A stretch of 64,000 bases of DNA from Deltaproteobacteria bacterium (GTDB taxonomy: Bacteria; Myxococcota; Kuafuiibacteriia; Kuafuiibacteriales; Kuafuiibacteriaceae). Shown here in pieces: positions 51,915-60,048 of the stretch. The notes under the pieces are model-generated. The model saw nothing but the letters and a program-made list of their open reading frames with translations, searched no databases and was not told the DNA's origin. The stretch covers positions 310,001-374,000 of the forward strand of contig JADJBV010000002.1 of NCBI GenBank assembly GCA_016703535.1, read 5' to 3'. The position numbers and the translations under genes are program-made. Within the stretch, counting starts at the first letter, position 1, and every line of letters begins with the position of its first letter.

Positions 51915-53276
51915 GTGCGGCGCCTCGGCTTCTTCGCCTCTTCCATGTTCCTTGGGTTCCTCGCGTGCAGCGACGATCCGCCGGCCGGTGGGCCTTTTGA
52001 CGCGAGGAGCGGGCAACCCGACGGGACCAGCAGCGACGTTGGGGTCGATGACCGGGACGCGGGCGGGGGGCCAGACGTCGACGACGCGGGTGAAGGCCCA
52101 GATCTCGGAGACGCGGATGCAGGCGCGACCGACGGCCACCAGGGCGACGCGGGCGACGGTGGCGGCAGCGCCGACGGTGGCCCCGGAGACGCCGGTCCGT
52201 TTTCTTGTCCGATCGTTGAACCCGATCCGGGAGTCCGCCGCCCGACCAACGAGCTGATCGAGCTCGGGGACTCGGCCAGCTTCGCCGTCAACCCGTGCAG
52301 CGGAGAGATCGGCTACGTGTGGGCGACCCGGGCGGGAGGTGCACGTTCCGAGGTGTTCTTTCGGGTCCTCGCCAAAAACGGCGTCGACATGAGCGCGCCG
52401 GTTCGCCTCACCGTGGCCCCCGGTGCTTCGTATCAGCCCCGGGTGGTGTTCGTGCGGGATCGCTACGTGATCTTGTGGACGGACCAACGGCACGACCCTT
52501 TCCCCGACGCCTGCGGCCCGTGCCGTGAGGAGCTGTACTTCGCCGCGGTGGACCTCGGTGGTGCGGTCTTGTTGCCCGAGCGCCGCTTGACCGACAAACC
52601 GAACGCCATCCTGCACCTGACGGCCCGGGGCCACGCCGAGACCGATCGGGTGCTCGCGACCTGGGTCGACCGCCGCAATGGCACCGAGATCTACGCGGCG
52701 TTCATCGGGCCCGACGGAACCGTGGATGTGGAGCGGCAGGTCAACGAACCCAACACCGGCACCGAAGCCTACTACCCGCGACCCCTCTGGAATGGGCGAG
52801 AGTGGTTGATCTTCTACTCGGATCGTCCGGGGTCCGATCACCGCTACGTCCGCAGCATCGATCCCACCGGCGCCATGGGCAGCGAGGTTCCGGTCGGCTG
52901 GGGCTACAACCAGGCGGCCGACGTTCACGGCGGCGGTTACGTCACGCTGGCCAGCAGCACCGGGGCTTTTGGGACTTCGCTGCTCTTTTTGGACGCAGCC
53001 TTTCAACCCATCACCGAACTTCAGGCCACCTTCGCCAACACCCACGATGGTACCTGGGCCATCCGCTCTACCGGCACCTCGATCTGGGTGACGAACGGGG
53101 ACGGTCAAGGCACCGGGGTCAACGAACTCAACAACCTCGGTGTCTTCCTCCGCTCCATCGACGCCGACCCCAACGACGTTGGACGACCCGCGGACGTCGA
53201 GATGGATCTGGTCGGCGGTCGGATCGTGCTCGAGTGGCACTACACTGGCTTCAGCCTCAGCGTGCTGCAGCCCTGA
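51915..53276 (+). CDS. Lipoprotein with Asp/Gly-rich linker and propeller-like repeats
   Basis: From the GTG at 51915 this protein has about 453 residues, with signal VRRLGFFASSMFLGFLAC (lipobox GFLAC), a long Asp/Gly/Ala linker (to about residue 95) and a domain made of repeated beta units with R..V.W.D.R patterns (VVFVRDRYVILWTDQRHD, then DRVLATWVDRRNGTE, then EWLIFYSDRPGSD). This suggests a beta-propeller similar to those at 17997-20660. No catalytic motif is evident. The frame is open upstream, but only this start places the lipobox correctly. It is probably an outer-membrane surface lipoprotein. Confidence 0.8.
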   Translation: MRRLGFFASSMFLGFLACSDDPPAGGPFDARSGQPDGTSSDVGVDDRDAGGGPDVDDAGEGPDLGDADAGATDGHQGDAGDGGGSADGGPGDAGPFSCPIVEPDPGVRRPTNELIELGDSASFAVNPCSGEIGYVWATRAGGARSEVFFRVLAKNGVDMSAPVRLTVAPGASYQPRVVFVRDRYVILWTDQRHDPFPDACGPCREELYFAAVDLGGAVLLPERRLTDKPNAILHLTARGHAETDRVLATWVDRRNGTEIYAAFIGPDGTVDVERQVNEPNTGTEAYYPRPLWNGREWLIFYSDRPGSDHRYVRSIDPTGAMGSEVPVGWGYNQAADVHGGGYVTLASSTGAFGTSLLFLDAAFQPITELQATFANTHDGTWAIRSTGTSIWVTNGDGQGTGVNELNNLGVFLRSIDADPNDVGRPADVEMDLVGGRIVLEWHYTGFSLSVLQP

Positions 53277-53309
53277 GCCGCTAGCCCAAACTTGAGGCGG
53301 CCCGGAGCT

Positions 53310-54257
53310 TCACCCCCTTTGGTGGGGTTCGTTGAGGCTGAGGACCGGACCTTTGGGCACGATGCGGCTGGGGTTGAGCGCCTCGTGGCTCTGATAGTAG
53401 TGGCCCTTGATGTGCTCGAAGTTGCAGAGCCCTGATACGCCCGGGGTCTGGTACACGTCCCGCAAGAAACCTTGCAATGATGGGTAGTCGGCGATGCGCC
53501 GAAGGTTGCACTTGAAGTGCCCCACGTACACCGGGTCGAAGCGGAGCAAGGTCGTGAACAAACAAAGGTCGGCGATGCTCAAGGCCGGCCCCACCAGGAA
53601 ACGATTTTTCGATAGATGTTCCTCGAGCTGGTCCAAGCGATGGAAGAGTTCGGTGACCGCCTCTTCGTAGGCCTCTTGGTTGCGGGCGAAGCCGGCCCGG
53701 TACACGCCGTTGTTCACCGTCTCATAGTTAGCCGCGATCATCTCGTCGATCTCGGCCTCCAGCGCTCGAGGGTAAAGGGCCGGCGCCGAACTCTCGAAGG
53801 CCCGGTCCAACATCTTGATGATCTCCAAGGACTCGTTGTTGACGATGGTCCGCTCTTTGGTGTCCCACAACACCGGCACCGTCACCTTCCCGGTGTAGCG
53901 GGCGTCGGCCAGTTGGTAGAGCTCTCGAAGGAACTGGGTGTGGTTGACGGGGTCCAAGGTGGCGCCGGATCGCTCCGAAAAGCGCCAGCCGTCGTCGCCC
54001 ATCAAGTAGTCCACCACCGACAGCCCGATCGCCTCCTCGAGCCCCTTGAGGTGGCGCACCAAGATCGTCCGGTGGGCCCAAGGGCAGGCCCAAGACACGT
54101 AGAGGTGATAGCGGCCGGCGGTCGGCTCAAAACGCGAGCCAGCCTCGATGTGCCCGCGGAACACCGAAGGCCGGCGAATGAAGCGACCTCCTTCTTCACT
54201 CTTTCCACCCTGGGCCACGGGGGTGGTGTGCCAAACGCCGTCGATCAACATTCCCAT
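53310..54257 (-). CDS. Glutathionyl-hydroquinone reductase (Xi-class GST)
   Basis: This 315-residue cytoplasmic enzyme reduces glutathionyl-hydroquinones. The catalytic Cys58 sits in the family motif YVSWACPWAHR. Other matches are LGDDGW-like (MGDDGWRF), TVPVLWDTKERTIVNNES (glutathione site) and the C-terminal helical domain with KNRFLVGPALSIADLCLF. The length matches YqjG/PcpF-type enzymes. It follows the lipoprotein at 51915 tail to tail. A one-mismatch copy of the 16-base palindrome lies inside at 53461. Confidence 0.93.
   Translation of the reverse strand: MGMLIDGVWHTTPVAQGGKSEEGGRFIRRPSVFRGHIEAGSRFEPTAGRYHLYVSWACPWAHRTILVRHLKGLEEAIGLSVVDYLMGDDGWRFSERSGATLDPVNHTQFLRELYQLADARYTGKVTVPVLWDTKERTIVNNESLEIIKMLDRAFESSAPALYPRALEAEIDEMIAANYETVNNGVYRAGFARNQEAYEEAVTELFHRLDQLEEHLSKNRFLVGPALSIADLCLFTTLLRFDPVYVGHFKCNLRRIADYPSLQGFLRDVYQTPGVSGLCNFEHIKGHYYQSHEALNPSRIVPKGPVLSLNEPHQRG
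53461..53476. repeat. 16-base palindrome, one-mismatch copy 7
   Basis: CGCAAG-AAAC-CTTGCA lies inside the glutathionyl-hydroquinone reductase gene. The core GCAAG-N4-CTTGC is intact. Confidence 0.65.
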
Positions 54258-54299
54258 CGGCCGAGGTTAGGACGGCCTCGCGGTCAGGACCAGCCCGGT

Positions 54300-54548
54300 C
54301 TATAAGTAGTCCCGGAGCTTGGCCAACAAAGCGACCGTCTGAGTGTCCAGTTTTGCCTCACACGCTGGACAACATTGGTGATGCTCGAAATAAAACCGCA
54401 CGTAGCTCAAGGCGCCGCTGCAGAGCACACAGCTCGGCTGCTGCACTCGACGCGACAGCTCGTTGGGATCGAGCGAAAGGCGCTTCCCTAGGTGGCGGAG
54501 CTGCTGGGTGGTGTTGGGGTCCCGGGGGATGGCTCGAGGGTCAGTCAC
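54300..54548 (-). CDS. Small zinc-ribbon-like protein
   Basis: This 82-residue protein is predicted from the GTG at 54548, which has GGAGGAG about 8 bases upstream. It has two Cys pairs, CVLC and CCPAC, 21 residues apart, spaced to hold one zinc. An N-terminal helical, basic segment (TQQLRHLGKRLSLDPNELSRR) and a helical C-terminus flank them. The family is not recognised. It could bind nucleic acid or protein. It is upstream of the glutathionyl-hydroquinone reductase gene on the same strand (42-base gap) and divergent from the YbjN-like gene. Confidence 0.65.
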   Translation of the reverse strand: MTDPRAIPRDPNTTQQLRHLGKRLSLDPNELSRRVQQPSCVLCSGALSYVRFYFEHHQCCPACEAKLDTQTVALLAKLRDYL

Positions 54549-54657
54549 GGAGTTCTCCTCCCCAGGGGTTCGGCCCATCTTCGCCCCCCGTGAGCCAAAC
54601 CGGGCCTTTGGGCCCTGGGAGCGATCCAGGCGGGGACACCTAGTCCCTTGCTCGCGG

Positions 54658-55137
54658 ATGTCCCTGACCGGGGGCTCATGCCACTATCTGCGGGTGTTGA
54701 CCGCGACGCTCAAAGGGCTGCTCGAGCAAGAGGCTTGGCCCCACGAACCCCTCCCGGAGGGCGGAGGGTTTCGGATCGTCATCCGCGAAGGCACCGGTCG
54801 TTGGCCCTGTATGGCGATCTTCAACCCGCCTGAGGATCGGCTGGTGATCTACGGCGTCTGCCCCTTCGTGGTCCCGGCCGAACGCCGCGCCCCGATGGCG
54901 GAGCTGATCACCCGGGCCAACTTCGGCCTGCCTGTGGGGAACTTCGAGCTCGATCTCGCCGACGGTGAGCTGCGGTGCCGCACCAGCATCGACTTCGAGG
55001 ACGCGGTCGTCGACGCCAAGCTGGTGCGCAACCTACTGTACCTCAACGTCGCCTTGATGGCTCGACACCTGCCGGTGATCGAGGCGGTGTTGGCGGGGGC
55101 CGCCCCGCTCGAGGCCTTGGCCCAGCTCGGACCTTAG
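54658..55137 (+). CDS. YbjN-domain-like protein
   Basis: This is a protein of about 159 residues with the pattern of YbjN/type III chaperone-like proteins: LKGLLEQEAWPHEPL, then WPCMAIFNPPEDRLVIYGVCPF, then RAPMAELITRANFGLPVGNFELDLADGELR, then VRNLLYLNVALMARHLPVIEAVLAG. These small soluble alpha/beta proteins bind partner proteins and are linked to stress tolerance. The ATG at 54658 has only a weak ribosome site; a GTG at 54694 is an alternative. The stop overlaps the stop of the FAD oxidoreductase on the other strand by four bases. Confidence 0.75.
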   Translation: MSLTGGSCHYLRVLTATLKGLLEQEAWPHEPLPEGGGFRIVIREGTGRWPCMAIFNPPEDRLVIYGVCPFVVPAERRAPMAELITRANFGLPVGNFELDLADGELRCRTSIDFEDAVVDAKLVRNLLYLNVALMARHLPVIEAVLAGAAPLEALAQLGP

Positions 55138-57254
55138 CTGGGCGCCAGGTTGGTCTCCCGCGCTTTGGCCCGACGCCCGATCGCCGCGGCCCGTTCGGTG
55201 TCGAAGATCGGCTCAACCTCGAAGAGCCGGGCCGGGGAGAACACGTCCGCGGGGACTTCTTTGGGGACCTTGCCGCGGAGGGCCCACTTGGCCGCGTTGA
55301 AGCCGGTGTTGTGGCAGCCCCCGCCGCCATAACCGTTGCAGAACACCGCGAGGAAGATCCCCGCCCGAGGGCCTTTGCCGAGCGGGCCCACCACCGGCAT
55401 CCGCATGCCCCGTTCTCCTTCGACGAAGGCCATCGGGCCGGCCCAGAGGCGGGAGGCCGGCACCTTCTGAACGTCGGGGTGGGCGGCGTCGAGCTCACGG
55501 CGCGCCGCCTCGAAGATCGGGCGCTGGGCCCGGGGGCGGTGGGGGTTCTGGGCGGCGGTGTCGGTGCCGGCGCCCACCAGCAAGGTGCCACGCCGCTGGC
55601 CGTCGCCAGAGAGGTAGTGATCTTGCCGCGGCAGGTTCACGTACAGATCCCCGTCCTTTTCGGTGTACGTGATCCCACCGAGCTCGTCCTTGGCGTGTTC
55701 GATGGTCAAGATCTGGCTCCGTTTGTAGCGGATGTCCGAGAGCTCCGGGAACACCTCCCGGGTGAAGGCGTTGGTGGCCATCACCACCCGCTTGGCCACC
55801 ACGGTGCCTCGATCGGTCTCGATGAGGTGGCGGTCGATCCGGTCCGAGTGGATCCGGCGCACCGCGGTCCGAGTGTAGAGCTGGACCCCCCGCTCAATCG
55901 CCCGCTCGAGCTCGCCAGTGATCAACTTCCCAGGGTGATAGTTGCCGTTGTCGTAGATGACGTGGCCCAAGAACTTGGTGGGGATTTGGTAGGTGCGCGC
56001 GATCCGCTCGGGGGTCAGTACCTCGATCTTGGCGCCCAACCGCTTGGCCAAGCGGGCCTGGGCCAAGAGGCCCTGCTCTTCACGCGGGTTGAGGGCGGTC
56101 CGCAGCCAGCCGCTTTTGGACACGTCACAGTCGATGCCCGCCTCGTCGATGGTCTTCAACATGCGCTCGGCGTTCCGGAGCGCGAAGCGGGTGAGGACCT
56201 CGGCGATCCGCACCGCCTGTCCCTGCAACACCTCGTCGGGCTGTTCGGGATAAGAGTCTTTGAGGAACTTGAAGCGTTCGGCCACGACCCCGTCGTAGGT
56301 GCCGTATTTGCCCCAGAACTGCTCGCCCAGGGTCTCGAAGTTGCCGCCGTTGTGACCGCTGGCGCCGCTGGCCGGATCGTATTGCTCCAGCACCACCACC
56401 CGCTTCCCTTGGCGCTTCGCTTCGGCGGCCAGGTGATAGGCGGTCGAGGCCCCGGTGAGCCCAGCCCCGACGATCACGACGTCTGCCTCTTGGGGCAGCT
56501 CGGGGCTCGACTGAAAGTTGGCCAGGGGTTGAGGTCCCTTGATCCAGTACGAACTCCGTCGAAGCGGCGTTTGGTGTGGGCCGTCTAGGTCGGCCCCGGA
56601 CATGGCCACCAGATCTTGAAAGAGGGCCTTGGCCTTCTTCGAAAACGACCCCGCGTGATCGGCGGCCACCTTGTGGATGGTGGCTTGGAGTTCGGGCGTC
56701 ACCCGGCCGTGTCGATCGCTGAGGGTCGCCGCGGCCGCGGTCCACTTGGCCATCTCCCTGGCGTCGAACTTGTGGTGCGAGTTCGCCATGGTGCGGGCCA
56801 TGTCTACCAACGCGCCCGCGACCACCTGGGGTTGCGCCGCTTCTCGCTCCACCTTCGCCAGCCAAGCGGCCTCGAGGGCCAACTTCGATCGCCCGGCCCC
56901 GACCCCGAGCCCCGTGCTCTTCGGCCGATCGGCCGCCGACGCTCGCGTCAACTTCTTGCCGCCCGCGCTGACCTCCATGCGAAGCCCGTGGCCCGACACG
57001 TGGGCCAACACCACGGCCTTCACCGCCTCGGGCACGATCCCCTGGTCGTCCACCAGGCGGGCGCGCCTCAGCACCGGCAACACCTCGGGGGCGAGTGGAT
57101 AACCGCGATCTCGGGCGTGGGTGGTCAGCTGATAAAGCGCGTAGGCCGGCAAGGTGGCCAACGTCGCGGCGCTCAGGTCCTTCACCTCGCCGAGGTGAGC
57201 CGCGCCCAAGGGGCCCCGCGCCCCTGGGCTCCGCGTTCGACTCGGGTTCACCAC
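55134..57254 (-). CDS. FAD-dependent oxidoreductase (DAO/GlpO-like) with 220-residue N-terminal extension
   Basis: This is a 706-residue protein. Residues from about 250 form a DAO-family flavoenzyme: VVIVGAGLTGASTAYHLA (FAD dinucleotide motif), VVVLEQYDPASGASGHNGGNF (GASGHNGG as in amine/amino-acid oxidases), a RVVMATNAFTREVFPEL segment and a C-terminal FAD motif with CNGYGGGGCHNTGF. It probably oxidises a secondary amine or amino acid. Residues 1-220 are an Ala-rich helical region (for example LEAAWLAKVEREAAQPQVVAG) unlike the usual family start; I do not recognise it. The start is GTG. A 207-base gap without a visible gene separates it from the upstream LysR gene. Confidence 0.82.
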   Translation of the reverse strand: MVNPSRTRSPGARGPLGAAHLGEVKDLSAATLATLPAYALYQLTTHARDRGYPLAPEVLPVLRRARLVDDQGIVPEAVKAVVLAHVSGHGLRMEVSAGGKKLTRASAADRPKSTGLGVGAGRSKLALEAAWLAKVEREAAQPQVVAGALVDMARTMANSHHKFDAREMAKWTAAAATLSDRHGRVTPELQATIHKVAADHAGSFSKKAKALFQDLVAMSGADLDGPHQTPLRRSSYWIKGPQPLANFQSSPELPQEADVVIVGAGLTGASTAYHLAAEAKRQGKRVVVLEQYDPASGASGHNGGNFETLGEQFWGKYGTYDGVVAERFKFLKDSYPEQPDEVLQGQAVRIAEVLTRFALRNAERMLKTIDEAGIDCDVSKSGWLRTALNPREEQGLLAQARLAKRLGAKIEVLTPERIARTYQIPTKFLGHVIYDNGNYHPGKLITGELERAIERGVQLYTRTAVRRIHSDRIDRHLIETDRGTVVAKRVVMATNAFTREVFPELSDIRYKRSQILTIEHAKDELGGITYTEKDGDLYVNLPRQDHYLSGDGQRRGTLLVGAGTDTAAQNPHRPRAQRPIFEAARRELDAAHPDVQKVPASRLWAGPMAFVEGERGMRMPVVGPLGKGPRAGIFLAVFCNGYGGGGCHNTGFNAAKWALRGKVPKEVPADVFSPARLFEVEPIFDTERAAAIGRRAKARETNLAPS

Positions 57255-57461
57255 CAGGGTCGTTATCGACGGGCGCGGGGTGGGGTTGTGGAGGGTCGTG
57301 ACCTCGCCAGGGGGCCACGGGTCCAGGGCCGGGGCGACGGGGGAGGATCGCCAGCCTCACGGGCTTGGCCCGGGGCCTCTTCGCCCCGCGGCGGCCCGCA
57401 CCGAGGGGTCTTCGTCCATGCTCCACGGGCGATACGTACGGAAGCCCAACGAGCGTGCCCT

Positions 57462-58388
57462 TCACCCGGAGCGCTTGGAGCCTCGGCGTTTGGGCCTAGC
57501 CTCGAGGAGATCTTGCTCCTCTTGCGCCAACACGGTCTTGAGCAGCGGGTGCTGAAACCTCCGCTCGGCGGTGATCGCGTAGAAGGTCTCGAAGAGCGCT
57601 GGCACCACCCAGTGCTCGTAGAGGACCCCTTCCCGAAGTTCGTCGCGGACCACCACCGAGGGCACCAGCGCCAGGGCTTGGGTGTCCCGGGCCAAGAGGC
57701 GCATGGTGGCCATGTCGTCCACCTCGGCCAGCACCCGGAGCTTCACGCCGACCTGTTCGCAGAGGGCGTCGAACTCCGAGCGGATGTCGCTCTCTCGCCC
57801 AGGGAGGATCATCGGCACGTCGACCAGGCTCCGCGGAAACCGAAAGCCCCTCAGCCGCCGCGAGCCGACGACGCTGACCGGTTGCCGGGCAATGCGCCGG
57901 CAGCGGAGGCGACCGGACCACTCGCGCCCGGTGGGTCGGTTGGCCAACACCAGGTCGATGGCGTGACCCTCGAGGCGGAGCAGCAGGTCAGCGAACACCC
58001 CGGACTCGAGGCGCAACCGGAGGTCCGCCCGCCCTAGCAGCGGCCTCACAAAGGACTCTTGGAAGTTGCGTGAGAGGGTGGCGACCGCCCCGATCCGCAG
58101 CGTTTGATCGGGGTGACGGCCGTGCTCCAAGGTGGAGAGCAGCTGGCTCCCGGTCGCGAAGATCTCTTCGGCGTAGGCCAGGGCGATCTGGCCTGCTTCG
58201 GTGAGCACCAGTCGGCGCCCCTGCCGCTGAAAGAGCGCCTCACCCAGCTCTCCCTCGAGCTGCTGGATCTGAGAGGAGAGGGCCGACTGGGCCACCCGCA
58301 GGCGCGCCGCGGTCCGGGTCAGGTTCCCCTCCTTCGCGACCGCCCAGAAGTAGCGGAGGTGGTGGAAGTTGATCTGCTCCACGTTCAT
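57462..58388 (-). CDS. LysR-family regulator divergent from dab genes
   Basis: This 308-residue regulator has an N-terminal winged helix (HHLRYFWAVAKEGNLTRTAARL, then AQSALSSQIQQLEGELGEALF) and a periplasmic-binding-like effector domain, resembling NhaR/CbbR-type LysR proteins. It lies back to back with dabB-dabA, with a 79-base spacer that holds a T-N11-A palindrome. LysR regulators beside dab genes are a known arrangement in carbon-concentrating operons, so control of the dab genes by a CO2-status signal is a reasonable inference. In a short hand count only 1 of its first 14 Leu codons is TTG, unlike most genes here. Confidence 0.93.
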   Translation of the reverse strand: MNVEQINFHHLRYFWAVAKEGNLTRTAARLRVAQSALSSQIQQLEGELGEALFQRQGRRLVLTEAGQIALAYAEEIFATGSQLLSTLEHGRHPDQTLRIGAVATLSRNFQESFVRPLLGRADLRLRLESGVFADLLLRLEGHAIDLVLANRPTGREWSGRLRCRRIARQPVSVVGSRRLRGFRFPRSLVDVPMILPGRESDIRSEFDALCEQVGVKLRVLAEVDDMATMRLLARDTQALALVPSVVVRDELREGVLYEHWVVPALFETFYAITAERRFQHPLLKTVLAQEEQDLLEARPKRRGSKRSG

Positions 58389-58392
58389 GGTA

Positions 58393-58409
58393 GTTCTATT
58401 AAACAGAAC
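58393..58409. promoter_or_regulatory. LysR-box palindrome between lysR and dabB
   Basis: GTTCT-ATTAAAC-AGAAC contains the T-N11-A pattern of LysR sites. It lies 5 bases upstream of the LysR start, in the AT-rich part of the divergent spacer. Confidence 0.55.
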
Positions 58410-58467
58410 AATACGGCCGATTTTATGTGTTTTTCAAGAACCATGGCCCCGGCGTATGGAGCCGCCC

Positions 58468-60048
58468 ATGAACACCCTCTCCGAGTGGAGCTCCGTCGTC
58501 CCAGCGATCGGGCTCGGCATCCCGGCGGTTTTGGCCTTGGCGGCCCTGGCCTCACCCCGGCGGGCCCTGCTGGCGAGCGGCGTCGCTTGGGGCCTGGCGC
58601 TACTCTTTACCGCCGGGCTCGCCCTCTTGGGCGGAGCTTGGCCAGGGTCGGCGGCGCAGCTGGGCGTGCAGCTCGACGTCGTGACCTGTGTGATGTTGCT
58701 CCTGGTCTCGACCCTCGGGGTGGTGATCGTTCGATACTCCCGAACCTACCTCGCGGGTGAGCCTGGGCTCGAACGTTATCAGCGCTGGCTGTTGCTGACC
58801 TTGAGCGCGGTGACGGCCCTGATCGTGACCAACAACCTCGCGGTGATGATCTTGAGCTGGACCGCCACCAGCTTGGCGCTCCACCAACTGCTGACCTTCT
58901 ATTCGGACCGGGCGGCGGCGCTGGTGGCGGCCCACAAGAAGTTCCTGGTCAGTCGGCTGGCGGAGCTCTGCCTGCTGGCCTGCATCGGGCTCGTGCTGCG
59001 GGACGTCGGCAGCCTTGACCTGTCCGAGATCGCCACCTTCGCCACCGCACACCCGGAGCTGACGCCGTCTCTGCACCTCGCCGCGGTGTTGGTGGTCCTG
59101 GCGGTGGCCCTGAAGTCGGCCCAGCTCCCCTTCCACGGGTGGCTCACCCAGGTGATGGAAGCGCCCACGCCGGTGTCGGCGCTGCTGCATGCGGGCGTCG
59201 TCAACATCGGCGGCCTGGTGCTCATCCGTCTCTCCCCCTGGATGGCCCAGGCCGAATACGCGCGGCTCTTGCTGGTGATCATCGGCATGGTCTCGGCGGT
59301 GGTCGCGGCTTTGGTCATGACCACCCGGGTCAGCGTGAAGGTTGCGCTCGCCTGGTCCACCTGCGCGCAGCTTGGCTTCATGCTGGTCCAGTGTGGCCTT
59401 GGCCTGTGGCACCTGGCCTTGCTCCACTTGGTGGCCCACTCGCTCTACAAGGCCCACGCCTTCCTCAGCGCGGGATCGGCGGTCGATGGGTGGCGCCTCC
59501 AGAACTTGACCGCGCGACCTCTGCCGTCGACGCCCGCGCGCCTTTACCTCGGCGGGCTCCTCGCCGCGGGGTTGGCGATCGTCGCGGGCACCACCTCACG
59601 GAGCCTGTTCGCGGCTTCCCCCGCCGAAGCGCTGGGCCTCGCGGTGCTGGCGCTGGTGTTCGGCCTCTCCTTGAGCCCCTGGTGGGCCCGTCGGTCCCCG
59701 GCTTGGATCGCCGCCGCCGCGGCCCGGATGTTCGGGATCGGGCTGCTCTACGGTGGTTGGCACTGGGCGGCGGCTCAGCTGTTGCCCACCCCGCCCACTG
59801 CGCCCAGCGCCTTGGCGTGGACCGTGGTCGGCGCCGGGTTCGTCGGGCTCTTCGTGGTGAAGGCGATCCTCGAGCTGAACCCCGAGGGGCGGATGGCCCG
59901 CGTGTTTTATCCTTGGCTCTACGGGGGCCTCTTCCTCGACGAACGCTTCACCCGCCTCACCTTCCGGATCTGGCCGCCGCGCCTGGCGACCTCTGAAAAG
60001 CCGTCGCTCCCCGTCCCCGTCGCCAAGACCATGGAGGTCGCCACGTGA
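58468..60048 (+). CDS. dabB: DabB: proton-conducting subunit of DAB inorganic-carbon transporter
   Basis: This inner-membrane protein of about 526 residues belongs to the NuoL/MrpA proton-channel family. It has a long series of helices and the conserved HKKFLVSRLAELCLL, KSAQLPFHGWLTQVMEAPTPVSALLHAGVVN and HLVAHSLYKAHAFLSAGS motifs, with buried Lys, Glu and His. In DAB complexes it couples the proton gradient to DabA. The ATG at 58468 has GGAG 8 bases upstream. It ends in a GTGA overlap with dabA. Leu codon use favours CTC/CTG, whereas most surrounding genes favour TTG. Confidence 0.92.
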   Translation: MNTLSEWSSVVPAIGLGIPAVLALAALASPRRALLASGVAWGLALLFTAGLALLGGAWPGSAAQLGVQLDVVTCVMLLLVSTLGVVIVRYSRTYLAGEPGLERYQRWLLLTLSAVTALIVTNNLAVMILSWTATSLALHQLLTFYSDRAAALVAAHKKFLVSRLAELCLLACIGLVLRDVGSLDLSEIATFATAHPELTPSLHLAAVLVVLAVALKSAQLPFHGWLTQVMEAPTPVSALLHAGVVNIGGLVLIRLSPWMAQAEYARLLLVIIGMVSAVVAALVMTTRVSVKVALAWSTCAQLGFMLVQCGLGLWHLALLHLVAHSLYKAHAFLSAGSAVDGWRLQNLTARPLPSTPARLYLGGLLAAGLAIVAGTTSRSLFAASPAEALGLAVLALVFGLSLSPWWARRSPAWIAAAAARMFGIGLLYGGWHWAAAQLLPTPPTAPSALAWTVVGAGFVGLFVVKAILELNPEGRMARVFYPWLYGGLFLDERFTRLTFRIWPPRLATSEKPSLPVPVAKTMEVAT

